From positions 1-46,196 of the forward strand of contig DKYT01000060.1 of the NCBI GenBank assembly GCA_002492465.1: a stretch of 46,196 bases of DNA, given 5' to 3'. The position numbers and the translations under genes were made by a program. Source of the stretch: Lachnospiraceae bacterium UBA7093. GTDB lineage: Bacteria; Bacillota; Clostridia; Lachnospirales; Lachnospiraceae. The notes under the pieces are model-generated. The model saw only the letters and a program-made list of their open reading frames with translations, was not told the origin of the DNA and searched no databases. This document shows, one piece after another, positions 1-6,669 of the stretch; within the stretch, counting starts at the first letter, position 1, and the number at the start of each line of letters is the position of its first letter.

Positions 1-21
1 GACGCTCCGGCACAAATAGCC

Positions 22-58
22 GTGTGATAAAATCAGCTATCAAGCTGATTTTTCACAC
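22..58 (-). terminator. Hairpin terminator of cmk
   Basis: A perfect 10-bp inverted repeat, AAAATCAGCT at 29-38 and AGCTGATTTT at 43-52, has a 4-nt loop. GTGTGA (22-27) and TCACAC (53-58) extend it past one bulged base. It begins just after the cmk stop codon. The T-rich arm suits a Rho-independent terminator, and the symmetry would let it work in both directions. Confidence 0.7.
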
Positions 59-60
59 TG

Positions 61-741
61 TCAGCTTCCAAGTTCCGTCATAGATTTCCTGCAGACCGCC
101 ATGATCTCTTCTACCACCTGGTCTATGGACATATAAGAGGAATCGATGAGAACCGCGTCCTCCGCCTGCTTTAAGGGAGCAATTTCCCGGTTCATATCCT
201 GTTCATCCCGCTTTATAATATCCGCCTCAATTTTTTGAAGATCACATGTTTCTCCTTTTGCGACAAGCTCGTCAAATCTTCTTTTTGCCCTTACCGCCGG
301 GCTTGCGGTCAGATAAATTTTCACATCTGCCCCCGGCAGTACGCAGGTGCCGATATCCCTTCCGTCCATCACCACATTATTTTTTGCCGCCAACTCCTTT
401 TGCAGCACCGTAAGGCGCTCCCGCACTCTGGGATTCTGGCTGGTAATGGATGCCATATTCCCCACTTCCTCGGTACGCAGAAAAGCGTTTACATTCTCTC
501 CGTTTAAAACCACTACCTGCTCTCCCTTTTCATATTGGATGGTAATATCCGCGCTTTGGCTTTTCTCCCCCACCGCCTCCCCATCCCTGGGATCCACATG
601 GTTTTGCAGTAAATAGTAAGCCATGGCGCGGTACATAGCGCCTGTATCTACATAAATGAATTGTTTTGCCTTTGCAAGCTTTTTGGCAATGGTGCTTTTG
701 CCTGCGCCGGCAGGTCCGTCTATTGCAATCTGGTAACTCAT
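61..741 (-). CDS. cmk: (d)CMP kinase
   Basis: Cytidylate kinase transfers phosphate from ATP to CMP or dCMP in the cytosol and so supplies CDP/dCDP. The N-terminus carries the P-loop GPAGAGKST. The CMP-binding region YVDTGAMYRAMA, the DGRDIGT motif and a late RR/RD-rich lid are also visible. I place the start at 741, not at the in-frame ATG at 753, because GGAGG sits about six bases before 741 and itself overlaps the upstream ATG. The product is 226 residues, normal for the family. A promoter (809-837) and a terminator (22-58) make it look like a single-gene unit here. In related Clostridia cmk is commonly near an HI0933-type flavoprotein and ispH (from memory). The flavoprotein is 6 kb upstream in this window. 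Confidence 0.95.
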   Translation of the reverse strand: MSYQIAIDGPAGAGKSTIAKKLAKAKQFIYVDTGAMYRAMAYYLLQNHVDPRDGEAVGEKSQSADITIQYEKGEQVVVLNGENVNAFLRTEEVGNMASITSQNPRVRERLTVLQKELAAKNNVVMDGRDIGTCVLPGADVKIYLTASPAVRAKRRFDELVAKGETCDLQKIEADIIKRDEQDMNREIAPLKQAEDAVLIDSSYMSIDQVVEEIMAVCRKSMTELGS

Positions 742-808
742 TTCTTCCTCCATTCTGAAATCTATCTATACCCGTAGAAGCTCCTTCCCGGTTTTTCATA
801 CGGTTTTT

Positions 809-837
809 ATCATATCATGAACTTGCCCTTTTGCCAA
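809..837 (-). promoter_or_regulatory. Promoter of cmk
   Basis: Read on the minus strand there is TTGGCA (-35, plus coordinates 832-837), a 17-nt spacer and TATGAT (-10, 809-814). It lies between palindromic element A and cmk, so cmk can be expressed independently of what lies beyond the element. Confidence 0.6.
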
Positions 838-866
838 GCGGGCAGGGATAATATGTTAAGCCTTTG

Positions 867-1154
867 TATTATTCCGGCAGTATGTGGAAACGGTATTAGA
901 GGGGGAGGGTGCCTTTTGCCACGGCTGGCTGGTTAAAAAAGAAGCTTGCGGGAACGACTTTTGCACCATTTCGATGAGACTCTAAAAATCGCAGAAGCCT
1001 TTGCTTCTGTGATTTTTGTTTTACGAGGCTCATCGGAATGCCCGGTGCAACGGAGCGACCGCAAATTCTTTTTTAACCAGCCAGCCGTGGCAAAAGGCAC
1101 CCTCCCCCTCTAATACCGTTTCCACATACTGCCTCACCTATGGATGGAATAATA
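867..1154. repeat. Palindromic element A (long hairpin, conserved core)
   Basis: This fills most of the gap between cmk and the aldo/keto reductase gene. The arms 876-943 and 1066-1133 are a perfect 68-bp inverted repeat. After a 12-nt interruption in the right arm (1134-1145), pairing resumes for nine bases (867-875 with 1146-1154). The arms enclose a 122-bp core (944-1065) that is itself folded: TTGCGG/CCGCAA (947-952... to 1059-1064), TTGCACC/GGTGCAA (961-967/1044-1050), a GATGAG/CTCATC helix, and a 15-bp terminal hairpin at 984-998/1003-1017. It has no credible reading frame. The same core occurs inverted at 2453-2574 inside element B. The terminal hairpin with flanking A and T runs could also terminate transcription of the aldo/keto reductase gene. 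The class of element is unknown to me. Confidence 0.85.
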
Positions 1155-1162
1155 TTGCTATT

Positions 1163-2317
1163 TTAGGCGTTAAAGATTTCACGTGCTTTCTGCATGTGTT
1201 CTATGATCTTTACGTCAAAAGGACAGCGTTTTTCGCAGGCGCCGCACTGTATGCAGGCATCTGCTTTCACTTTTAAGGCATTGTAATGTTCCCGCACTGT
1301 TTCCGGTACCATGTGCTGGGCGGCGCAAAGGTCGGCAAACTTGTTAACCGTTGCAATATCAATACCTACAGTGCAGGGGGCGCAGTGTCCGCAGTACATG
1401 CATTTATCTTTGAATCGATGGGCAGGGGTTTGGGAAAGTAGGGCTGCAAAATCCTTTTTCTCATCAGGCAGCTCCGAATATGCCGCCGCTTCCAACAACT
1501 CCTCCTTCGTCCGCGCCCCTGCAAGCACGCATGCCACGGCAGGGCGCGTCAGACAGTAATGGAGACACTGCGCCGCCGTCATTGCCACGCCGAAGGGCGA
1601 TTCCCCTGCGTCGAGCAGCGCTCCACCGCCATAGGGTTTCATCACCGTCAGTGCTATCTTTTCGCTCTCACACAGACTGTAAAGCGCAAGCCGCTCCGGA
1701 TCTGTGGAGGAGAGCACATCCGCCCCCTGATAGGTGGATTTTTCAAACAAGGTGTTCACATCCTCGTTGGGAGGAAGGATATCATAAGCAGGATTTATAC
1801 TGAACATAATCACGTCGATCTCGCCGCTTTTTGCAGCCTGAATAGCTATCCTGGGATTATGGGTGCTCATACCTATATGGCGGATTTTTCCGGCGGCTTT
1901 CAATTCCCTTGCATAGGCAATCACAGGACCTTGAAAAACCCGGTCAAAGTCTTTTTGTTCGTCCACATAGTGGATCATTCCCAAATCCACATACTCCGTT
2001 TTCAGACGCCGGAACAAATCGTCGTAAGCTGATTTCACCGTTTCCATGTCTCTGGTACGCTGATACTGACCTTCTATCCACGCGGAGCACAAATGCGCCT
2101 GAATAATAAACTGCTCTCTGCGCCCTTCCATTGCTTTTCCAAAGCTGTCTCTGATATAAGGCTCCGGGTTGTACAGATCAAAATAATTAATCCCCGCTTT
2201 CAACGCAGTCTCAAAAAGCGCCTGGGCATAGGCGTCATCTTTACCCACAAACGCCTCGCTCCCCAGACCAATTTCGCTGACCTTTATACCGGTTCTTCCC
2301 AATACTCTGTAATTCAT
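1163..2317 (-). CDS. Aldo/keto reductase-like protein with two C-terminal Fe-S clusters
   Basis: The protein has 384 residues: an aldo/keto reductase TIM barrel (about 1-290) followed by a ferredoxin-like tail. The tail has two cysteine sets, C306/C309/C312/C315 and C355/C358/C361/C365, enough for two [4Fe-4S] clusters. This layout matches the predicted oxidoreductases of COG1453. The opening YRVLGRTGIKVSEIGLG is typical, and D47 and H116 of the catalytic tetrad are in place. The usual tyrosine five residues after the Asp reads as E52, and the usual lysine strand reads IIQAHL, without Lys, so NADPH-dependent carbonyl reduction is doubtful. AAAGGAGC precedes the ATG. Palindromic elements A and B flank the gene. 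The substrate is unknown. Confidence 0.85.
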   Translation of the reverse strand: MNYRVLGRTGIKVSEIGLGSEAFVGKDDAYAQALFETALKAGINYFDLYNPEPYIRDSFGKAMEGRREQFIIQAHLCSAWIEGQYQRTRDMETVKSAYDDLFRRLKTEYVDLGMIHYVDEQKDFDRVFQGPVIAYARELKAAGKIRHIGMSTHNPRIAIQAAKSGEIDVIMFSINPAYDILPPNEDVNTLFEKSTYQGADVLSSTDPERLALYSLCESEKIALTVMKPYGGGALLDAGESPFGVAMTAAQCLHYCLTRPAVACVLAGARTKEELLEAAAYSELPDEKKDFAALLSQTPAHRFKDKCMYCGHCAPCTVGIDIATVNKFADLCAAQHMVPETVREHYNALKVKADACIQCGACEKRCPFDVKIIEHMQKAREIFNA

Positions 2318-2408
2318 AAGCTGCTCCTTTCCTTCCCCGAAAATGATAAATACATGTTTCCATTATTTTCATTTTATCAAACTTCCATCGCACTGTCACG
2401 ATATAGAA

Positions 2409-2618
2409 GCAAAATTCCCCTTACTCAGGGCGGCTTGCCAATGAATAAAGAATTTGCACTTGCTCCATTGCACCAGACATTCCGATGAGCCTCGTAAAAC
2501 AACAATCATAGAAGCAGAGGCTTCTATGATTGTTAGAGTCTCATCTCCATGGTGCAAAAGTCGTTCGTACAAGATTCTTTTTTCATTGGCAAGCCGCCCT
2601 GAGTAAGGGGAATTTTGC
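2409..2618. repeat. Palindromic element B (second copy, inverted)
   Basis: The arms 2409-2452 and 2575-2618 pair over 44 bp with one mismatch (T2446). They enclose a 122-bp core (2453-2574) which, read on the minus strand, matches the core of element A with about 19 substitutions and no length change. The terminal hairpin, the TTGCACC/GGTGCAA helix and the AAAAAAGAA/TTCTT junction are kept. The outer arms do not resemble those of element A beyond about 20 bp next to the core. The element lies between the aldo/keto reductase gene and the terminator of the secreted-protein gene. No open frame of note. Confidence 0.85.
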
Positions 2619-2645
2619 CCCCGGCATTATAAACTCTCTATTTTA

Positions 2646-2682
2646 AAAAGGCAGCCGATTTCTTCGACTGCCTTAAAACTAT
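2646..2682 (-). terminator. Terminator of the secreted-protein gene
   Basis: Read on the minus strand, an AAGGCAG...CTGCCTT hairpin with an additional CGA/TCG step is followed by TTTTTAAAA. It lies about 30 bp beyond the stop codon at 2710. Confidence 0.7.
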
Positions 2683-2709
2683 AACTTAATTCATTTAACC
2701 CTATTCCCG

Positions 2710-4083
2710 TTAATTGCTTGCCGCTTCTTTATAGACAATTGCCCAATATCCAAAGTTGGAAGCTGAAACGGTAACGGTCGCTTTATCCGCATCTGTATCC
2801 TGCAGCTCCACTACATTTCCGTTTTCATCATAGCATAAAACCGCAAACACGTATTTGCTGTCTCTGAGCTTTTCAGGTACGCCCAGTACTACCGTAAGGG
2901 GCTCGCTTACCTTTCTTACAGGGCTGATCTTTCCTTTGTCCATCTTATACAGATCATTATTCATTACGCCCAGAAGCTTCCATCCCTTATCCGATGCGGC
3001 TCCTGCCATCTTCTGATTCATGTCCTTATTCAGGCTTTCGCATATATAGGATTTGATCATAACGCCGTTCTTAATTTCTTCCTCTGTAAGCCCTGCAGAC
3101 TGTTTGATTTTGTTTTTATCATCCTTATAAACCGCCCCTGCTACACAGGTTTTGCCGTAAACGCCTTCGATGGTCGGCAGACTCTTTGTTCCATCAGAAG
3201 CCACCACCTGGTTCACAATTACAACCTCCACCTCTTCAGGCTCTGCGCTTTGGGCTTTTCCTGAAGATTTCTTTTCTGCTTCCGGTTTTACTTCCGGTAC
3301 TGGTTCCGGCTCTGATTTACCGTGGAAATTTGTTCTCAAAAATTCAAGTGCACCCTGCAGTAAATTATTTTCTCTTGTCAGCTGCGCTTCTGTAGGAAAC
3401 CATATTTCCTCACTGTATTGGTACCATTCGTCCTTGTCCGCATTGACCGCTTCAATCCTCTCGCAATAAGATCTCCATACATCCGCGCTTACCCACCAGG
3501 TACCGCTTTCCATCTGGCTCTCATCAGGCGCAGTTTCACCCTCATTAAAATCTACAATAACAAGCTTTCCGCTTTCAGGCCAGTCCCACATGGGTGTTAT
3601 ATTTTCATCCCACAAATATGCGTTCTGCTGCCACAAAGCCTCATCCACATAATACTCTCCGGTAGCCGTCTCCATTCCAGCTACAATGCCCATGATCTCA
3701 TCATACCATGCGCTGTATAGACCTTTCAGTTCATCGGACATTTCCTCTCCTTCTATGTCCTCCGGTATATTTTCCCACTTGAACGGCACATCTGTTCCAT
3801 TTTCAAAATGTTCCCATTCCGACTCGCTTATCAGCAGCTTTCCTGCGGGAGCCGTCAATTTAACCAGCTCAATTGTCTCATTCTCTTCATTTACCGTCCA
3901 CAGTTCATCCCTGTCAAAGTGACTGTACACATCGCTCTCTATAAACTCGCGCACACTAATCACATCTTCCCACGTGGGATTATCGCTTTTGGCTGGCGCT
4001 GCAAAAGCCGTCATACTTGATAAAAGCATAGCCGACGCTGCCACTGCCGCCAGTATTCTGTGGAAAATCTTTTTTCTTTTCAT
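2710..4083 (-). CDS. Secreted protein of unknown function
   Basis: The 457 residues begin with a clear Sec signal peptide: a Lys/Arg-rich start, a hydrophobic stretch, and a probable cut after AFA near residue 28. The mature part is acidic and rich in Trp, Tyr and Glu. A linker of about 35 residues (around 255-290) is rich in Pro, Glu, Lys and Ser. It leads to a C-terminal region (about 290-457) with beta-rich spacing, ending in a segment with YWAIVYK. There is no lipobox, LPXTG motif or catalytic signature, and I recognise no family. The ATG is preceded by GAGGAAAAAGA. A terminator follows, and a small ribbon-helix-helix gene lies 121 bp upstream on the same strand, possibly co-transcribed. 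Confidence 0.8.
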   Translation of the reverse strand: MKRKKIFHRILAAVAASAMLLSSMTAFAAPAKSDNPTWEDVISVREFIESDVYSHFDRDELWTVNEENETIELVKLTAPAGKLLISESEWEHFENGTDVPFKWENIPEDIEGEEMSDELKGLYSAWYDEIMGIVAGMETATGEYYVDEALWQQNAYLWDENITPMWDWPESGKLVIVDFNEGETAPDESQMESGTWWVSADVWRSYCERIEAVNADKDEWYQYSEEIWFPTEAQLTRENNLLQGALEFLRTNFHGKSEPEPVPEVKPEAEKKSSGKAQSAEPEEVEVVIVNQVVASDGTKSLPTIEGVYGKTCVAGAVYKDDKNKIKQSAGLTEEEIKNGVMIKSYICESLNKDMNQKMAGAASDKGWKLLGVMNNDLYKMDKGKISPVRKVSEPLTVVLGVPEKLRDSKYVFAVLCYDENGNVVELQDTDADKATVTVSASNFGYWAIVYKEAASN

Positions 4084-4204
4084 TCTTTTTCCTCGCTTTC
4101 ATTTTCCTTGACTCTGTACTCTATATTTTTGATTTCACCATACTCCAGGCGGACTCTTTGTCTTCCGAATCTTCCTTTATCCCTGCGAAATCATCAATAC
4201 CCTG

Positions 4205-4363
4205 CTAATGTCCGGTTTCAGAAGCCTCAAGCCCTTTTTCAATCAAAAACCGAAGCACATCGGAATTGCTTGCATCCTCAAACTTTTCCTTTTTTAACGC
4301 TTTTATTTCCCTTTCTTTTTCCTGAGGAATCGTTACCGTTATGCGTTTTTTTGTATTCTCCAA
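4205..4363 (-). CDS. Small ribbon-helix-helix regulator (TTG start)
   Basis: This reads as 52 residues from a TTG codon at 4363, with AGAGGTGA about seven bases upstream. The N-terminus MENTKKRITVTIP forms the short basic beta strand typical of Arc/CopG-type DNA-binding proteins. Two helices follow, KEREIKALKK and NSDVLRFLIEKGL. The gene stands opposite a second such gene (4507-4680). The shared gap holds two 21-bp repeats placed in and just after this gene's own promoter, so autoregulation is likely. No toxin partner follows it. The downstream gene encodes the secreted protein. Confidence 0.75.
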   Translation of the reverse strand: MENTKKRITVTIPQEKEREIKALKKEKFEDASNSDVLRFLIEKGLEASETGH

Positions 4364-4388
4364 ACAAATCACCTCTGTCATGGTCTAA

Positions 4389-4445
4389 TGGTTCACTGAT
4401 TCACTTGTCTATGTCTCATTATAGTGGTTCACTGGTTCACTTGTC
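4389..4445. promoter_or_regulatory. Two 21-bp operator-like direct repeats
   Basis: TGGTTCACTGATTCACTTGTC at 4389-4409 recurs at 4425-4445 with one change (GG for GA). The two copies start 36 bp apart. Each holds a tandem GTTCACTG/GTTCACTT-type half-site, the kind of array bound by dimers of ribbon-helix-helix proteins. One copy covers the spacer and part of the -35 of the minus-strand promoter. The other lies just downstream of its start site. Confidence 0.7.
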
Positions 4446-4447
4446 AA
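4418..4447 (-). promoter_or_regulatory. Promoter of the minus-strand ribbon-helix-helix gene
   Basis: Minus-strand reading gives consensus TTGACA (plus 4442-4447), an 18-nt spacer and consensus TATAAT (plus 4418-4423). The spacer is almost entirely one operator repeat, so bound repressor would block RNA polymerase. Confidence 0.75.
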
Positions 4448-4454
4448 CTCCAAC

Positions 4455-4482
4455 TTGAAAACCGACTGTACTTGTGTATAAT
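4455..4482 (+). promoter_or_regulatory. Promoter of the plus-strand ribbon-helix-helix gene
   Basis: TTGAAA at 4455-4460, a 16-nt spacer and TATAAT at 4477-4482 lie 24 bp before the ATG at 4507. It is back to back with the minus-strand promoter, about 10 bp from the nearer operator repeat. Confidence 0.6.
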
Positions 4483-4506
4483 TAAATAAGGAAAGAAGGT
4501 GAACAC

Positions 4507-4680
4507 ATGGCTACCAGCAAACCAAGATATACTGTTTCCGTAGACGACGAGCTGTTTCAGCAAATTGAGGATTTTCGTTACCAATACCGCTATGCAACTC
4601 GTTCTCAGGCAACCTGTGAATTAATAAGGCGGGGGCTTGCATCCCTGAAAGACGCCCCACCTCCTTCCAAAGACTCCTGA
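4507..4680 (+). CDS. Small ribbon-helix-helix regulator, divergent partner
   Basis: The 57-residue protein has an N-terminal basic beta strand (KPRYTVSVDD), then helices ELFQQIEDFRYQ and RSQATCELIRRGLASL, the pattern of CopG/Arc-type DNA-binding proteins. The RBS is AGAAGGTGA. It is one of the few plus-strand genes in this half of the window. It has its own terminator and no toxin gene beside it. It resembles the minus-strand partner in fold but not closely in sequence, so the two may recognise different half-sites or form mixed dimers. That last point is inference. Confidence 0.75.
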   Translation: MATSKPRYTVSVDDELFQQIEDFRYQYRYATRSQATCELIRRGLASLKDAPPPSKDS

Positions 4681-4695
4681 GGTCCTGAAGAATAT

Positions 4696-4746
4696 TTCCG
4701 TAATCCAAAAGGTCCTATGCCATTACTATGGCACAGAACCTTTTTT
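4696..4746 (+). terminator. Terminator after the plus-strand ribbon-helix-helix gene
   Basis: AAAAGGT...ATGCCAT TACT ATGGCA...ACCTTTTTT forms an interrupted hairpin ending in six T. The other strand also ends in a T run, so it can serve the convergent kinase operon. A second small hairpin (GTGTGCA/TGCACAC, about 4752-4769) lies next to it. Confidence 0.7.
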
Positions 4747-4769
4747 CTTTGGTGTGCATTTCTGCACAC

Positions 4770-6269
4770 TTACTGTATGTTGTTCTCTTGATGATACAAT
4801 TCAATTGCATCGATAATCGCCTCTAACAGGCTGCCCACGCTGCCATCCAAATCCTCTGTGTTTTTCTCATATTTATAATAATACAAAGAGCCATGGATCA
4901 GATTGCCGTCCCCTCCCATCCTGGTGTACTCCATATTTCCTCTGATCAGCGCGGCGATATGATATTTATACTGATCAAAACTTGCCAGCTCCTGTTCCAG
5001 CATTCTGTCATGATAGGCAAGGTTATCCGCCACATGCTCATAGCCTGCCCTTACGATATTATAACCTTCCCATCTTACATCATTTTCTTCATAATAATAA
5101 GTATCCTCCGCCTCCACCGCCTGCAGGAATGGATCCTCATATAACGCAGAAATCAGTTGTCTGCATTGTTCCGCCATCAGCTGATAATCCTTTTCGTCGA
5201 TGCTGTTTAGAATCTGATCTAAGAGCGCTTCATAATCAGTCATATTCCAGCCTCTTATGATCACCTGATCCGTCCCGCCAGGTTCACTCCCAGACTCCGA
5301 AGCTTCCGGGCTCCCATTTGCCTGATTTTTTACCGGTTTCGCTTTGATGAGGACGTCTCCCACCTCCTGTTTCAGCAGTAAAACCTGTACAGAAAGAGCA
5401 AGCACAAGCACCGTAAGCAGCGCCACAAGTCCCGTAAGCCCTTTCACTCTTCTGCCTTCTTTCCCTTCCTCCGGCAGGCATTTTTGTAATGCAAGAGACA
5501 CTTCTTTTGCCGTAGCAAACCGTCTTTTAGGATCAAAAGCGCAGCATTTACGGATGATCCTTTTCAGCCGTCTGCCCCCCGCTCCCTTCTCCAAACCCTC
5601 AAGAACGTAATCTCCGGTCTGCATATACAGTAAGGTTTTACCGATGCCGTAAATATCCGTTCTCTCATCCGACTGTCCAAAACCGTACTGCTCCGGCGCT
5701 GCAGTTTCTCTTGTCCCTGCAAAATAAGTGTCCTCGCTCTTTCCTTCTTTATAAGATCTTGCCGTTTCCAGATCGATCAGCGCAATACTGCCGTCCCCTT
5801 TTACAATGATATTTTCCGGCTTAATGTCCCTGTGAATGACCGGAGGCTTTCTTCGATGAAGATTTTCTACGCTTTTACAGATTAAAATGCCCATATGGCA
5901 AATCTCATCCTCTGAAAAACTGCGGGCTTCCCCAATTTCGGCAAGGGAATTTCCCTCCACATAATTTCTCAAAAGCCATACGCTGTTTTCATCCTGTATC
6001 ATTTCTTTTATATCAATATCATAGGTCTCCGTTTTCTGAAGTTTTTGGCAAATCTCCCCCTCCGCTAAAAGGTGCGAGGCTTCCTTCCCCGCCGCCCACT
6101 TCAAAATATACTTTTCTTCCTTCTTAAGACCTTTGACCAGATATGTCTTTTTCTCAGGAGAATCCTTCAGGCAGGCAAAAAGCTGATAGCGTTCCGACCA
6201 GTCCCCCGGCAGGTCTGCGCTCTTTTTGAGTTCCTCTGTATACAGGTTTTCAAACTCTCTGTCTGTCAT
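4770..6269 (-). CDS. Membrane-anchored Ser/Thr protein kinase
   Basis: A Hanks-type kinase domain spans about residues 25-265, with K57 in YILKWA, the catalytic loop HRDIKPEN at 146-153, D166 in place of the DFG aspartate (IDLE), and the APEQYG activation-loop end. The glycine-rich loop is not recognisable. One transmembrane helix at about 278-300 is followed by an external region of about 200 residues, Tyr/Glu-rich, with no PASTA repeats. I start it at 6269 because GGAGG lies nine bases upstream. An ATG at 6275 is only three bases from it. The start overlaps the end of the HTH gene by 20 bp, so translation is likely coupled. The target is unknown, though the HTH protein is an obvious candidate. 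Confidence 0.85.
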   Translation of the reverse strand: MTDREFENLYTEELKKSADLPGDWSERYQLFACLKDSPEKKTYLVKGLKKEEKYILKWAAGKEASHLLAEGEICQKLQKTETYDIDIKEMIQDENSVWLLRNYVEGNSLAEIGEARSFSEDEICHMGILICKSVENLHRRKPPVIHRDIKPENIIVKGDGSIALIDLETARSYKEGKSEDTYFAGTRETAAPEQYGFGQSDERTDIYGIGKTLLYMQTGDYVLEGLEKGAGGRRLKRIIRKCCAFDPKRRFATAKEVSLALQKCLPEEGKEGRRVKGLTGLVALLTVLVLALSVQVLLLKQEVGDVLIKAKPVKNQANGSPEASESGSEPGGTDQVIIRGWNMTDYEALLDQILNSIDEKDYQLMAEQCRQLISALYEDPFLQAVEAEDTYYYEENDVRWEGYNIVRAGYEHVADNLAYHDRMLEQELASFDQYKYHIAALIRGNMEYTRMGGDGNLIHGSLYYYKYEKNTEDLDGSVGSLLEAIIDAIELYHQENNIQ

Positions 6270-6669
6270 TTCCATGTTCCTCCAGCAGCTCCAGATACTC
6301 CTGTAATGAAAGCTTCTTTTCAATGGCATAAATTGCAAGAGCATCTTTTCTCACTCTTGGATAAAGAATTTCTCTTTTCCCGATTTTTAAAAGCCGCTGG
6401 GTCTCCTCAAGATTAAGTCTCAGCAGCAAAGCCGTCCGTACCAACAGTTCCCTGGAGGGTCTCCTGTTTCCGTTTAAGATCTGATAGCCATAGCTTCGCT
6501 CCAGATTCATCTCCCGGATAAATTCCCTGCCGGAAATTCCGCCCTCCCTGAGCAAATCTGACAAATAATATTGTATCTTGGGACATTTAAAATCCTGCCC
6601 CTCCAGGAACTCCATATCCCCCTCTTTCCTGTTTTTAATCTGATTAATCAATTCCTTCGTAGGCTTCAT
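6250..6669 (-). CDS. XRE-like helix-turn-helix protein
   Basis: The 139-residue cytosolic protein has a Cro/C1-like helix-turn-helix in the middle (about 45-95). It includes SGREFIREMNLERSYGYQIL and a following PSRELLVRTALLLRLNLEE segment, typical of regulators that bind DNA as dimers. It overlaps the flavoprotein gene by 26 bp at its start and the kinase gene by 20 bp at its end. The tight coupling to a kinase suggests phosphorylation of, or partnership with, this regulator. A later ATG at 6615 with GAGGGGG before it is an alternative start. Confidence 0.75.
   Translation of the reverse strand: MKPTKELINQIKNRKEGDMEFLEGQDFKCPKIQYYLSDLLREGGISGREFIREMNLERSYGYQILNGNRRPSRELLVRTALLLRLNLEETQRLLKIGKREILYPRVRKDALAIYAIEKKLSLQEYLELLEEHGNDRQRV

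Noticed and set aside
867..1154. Retron ncRNA or integron attC site
   Set aside because: There is no reverse transcriptase or integrase nearby. The conserved part is internal and the arms vary, the opposite of the expected pattern.
867..2618. Insertion sequence pair forming a classical composite transposon
   Set aside because: No transposase gene or remnant is visible in either copy and the outer ends differ.
4205..4680. Toxin-antitoxin module
   Set aside because: Both small proteins look like DNA-binding ribbon-helix-helix proteins and no toxin gene is next to either.
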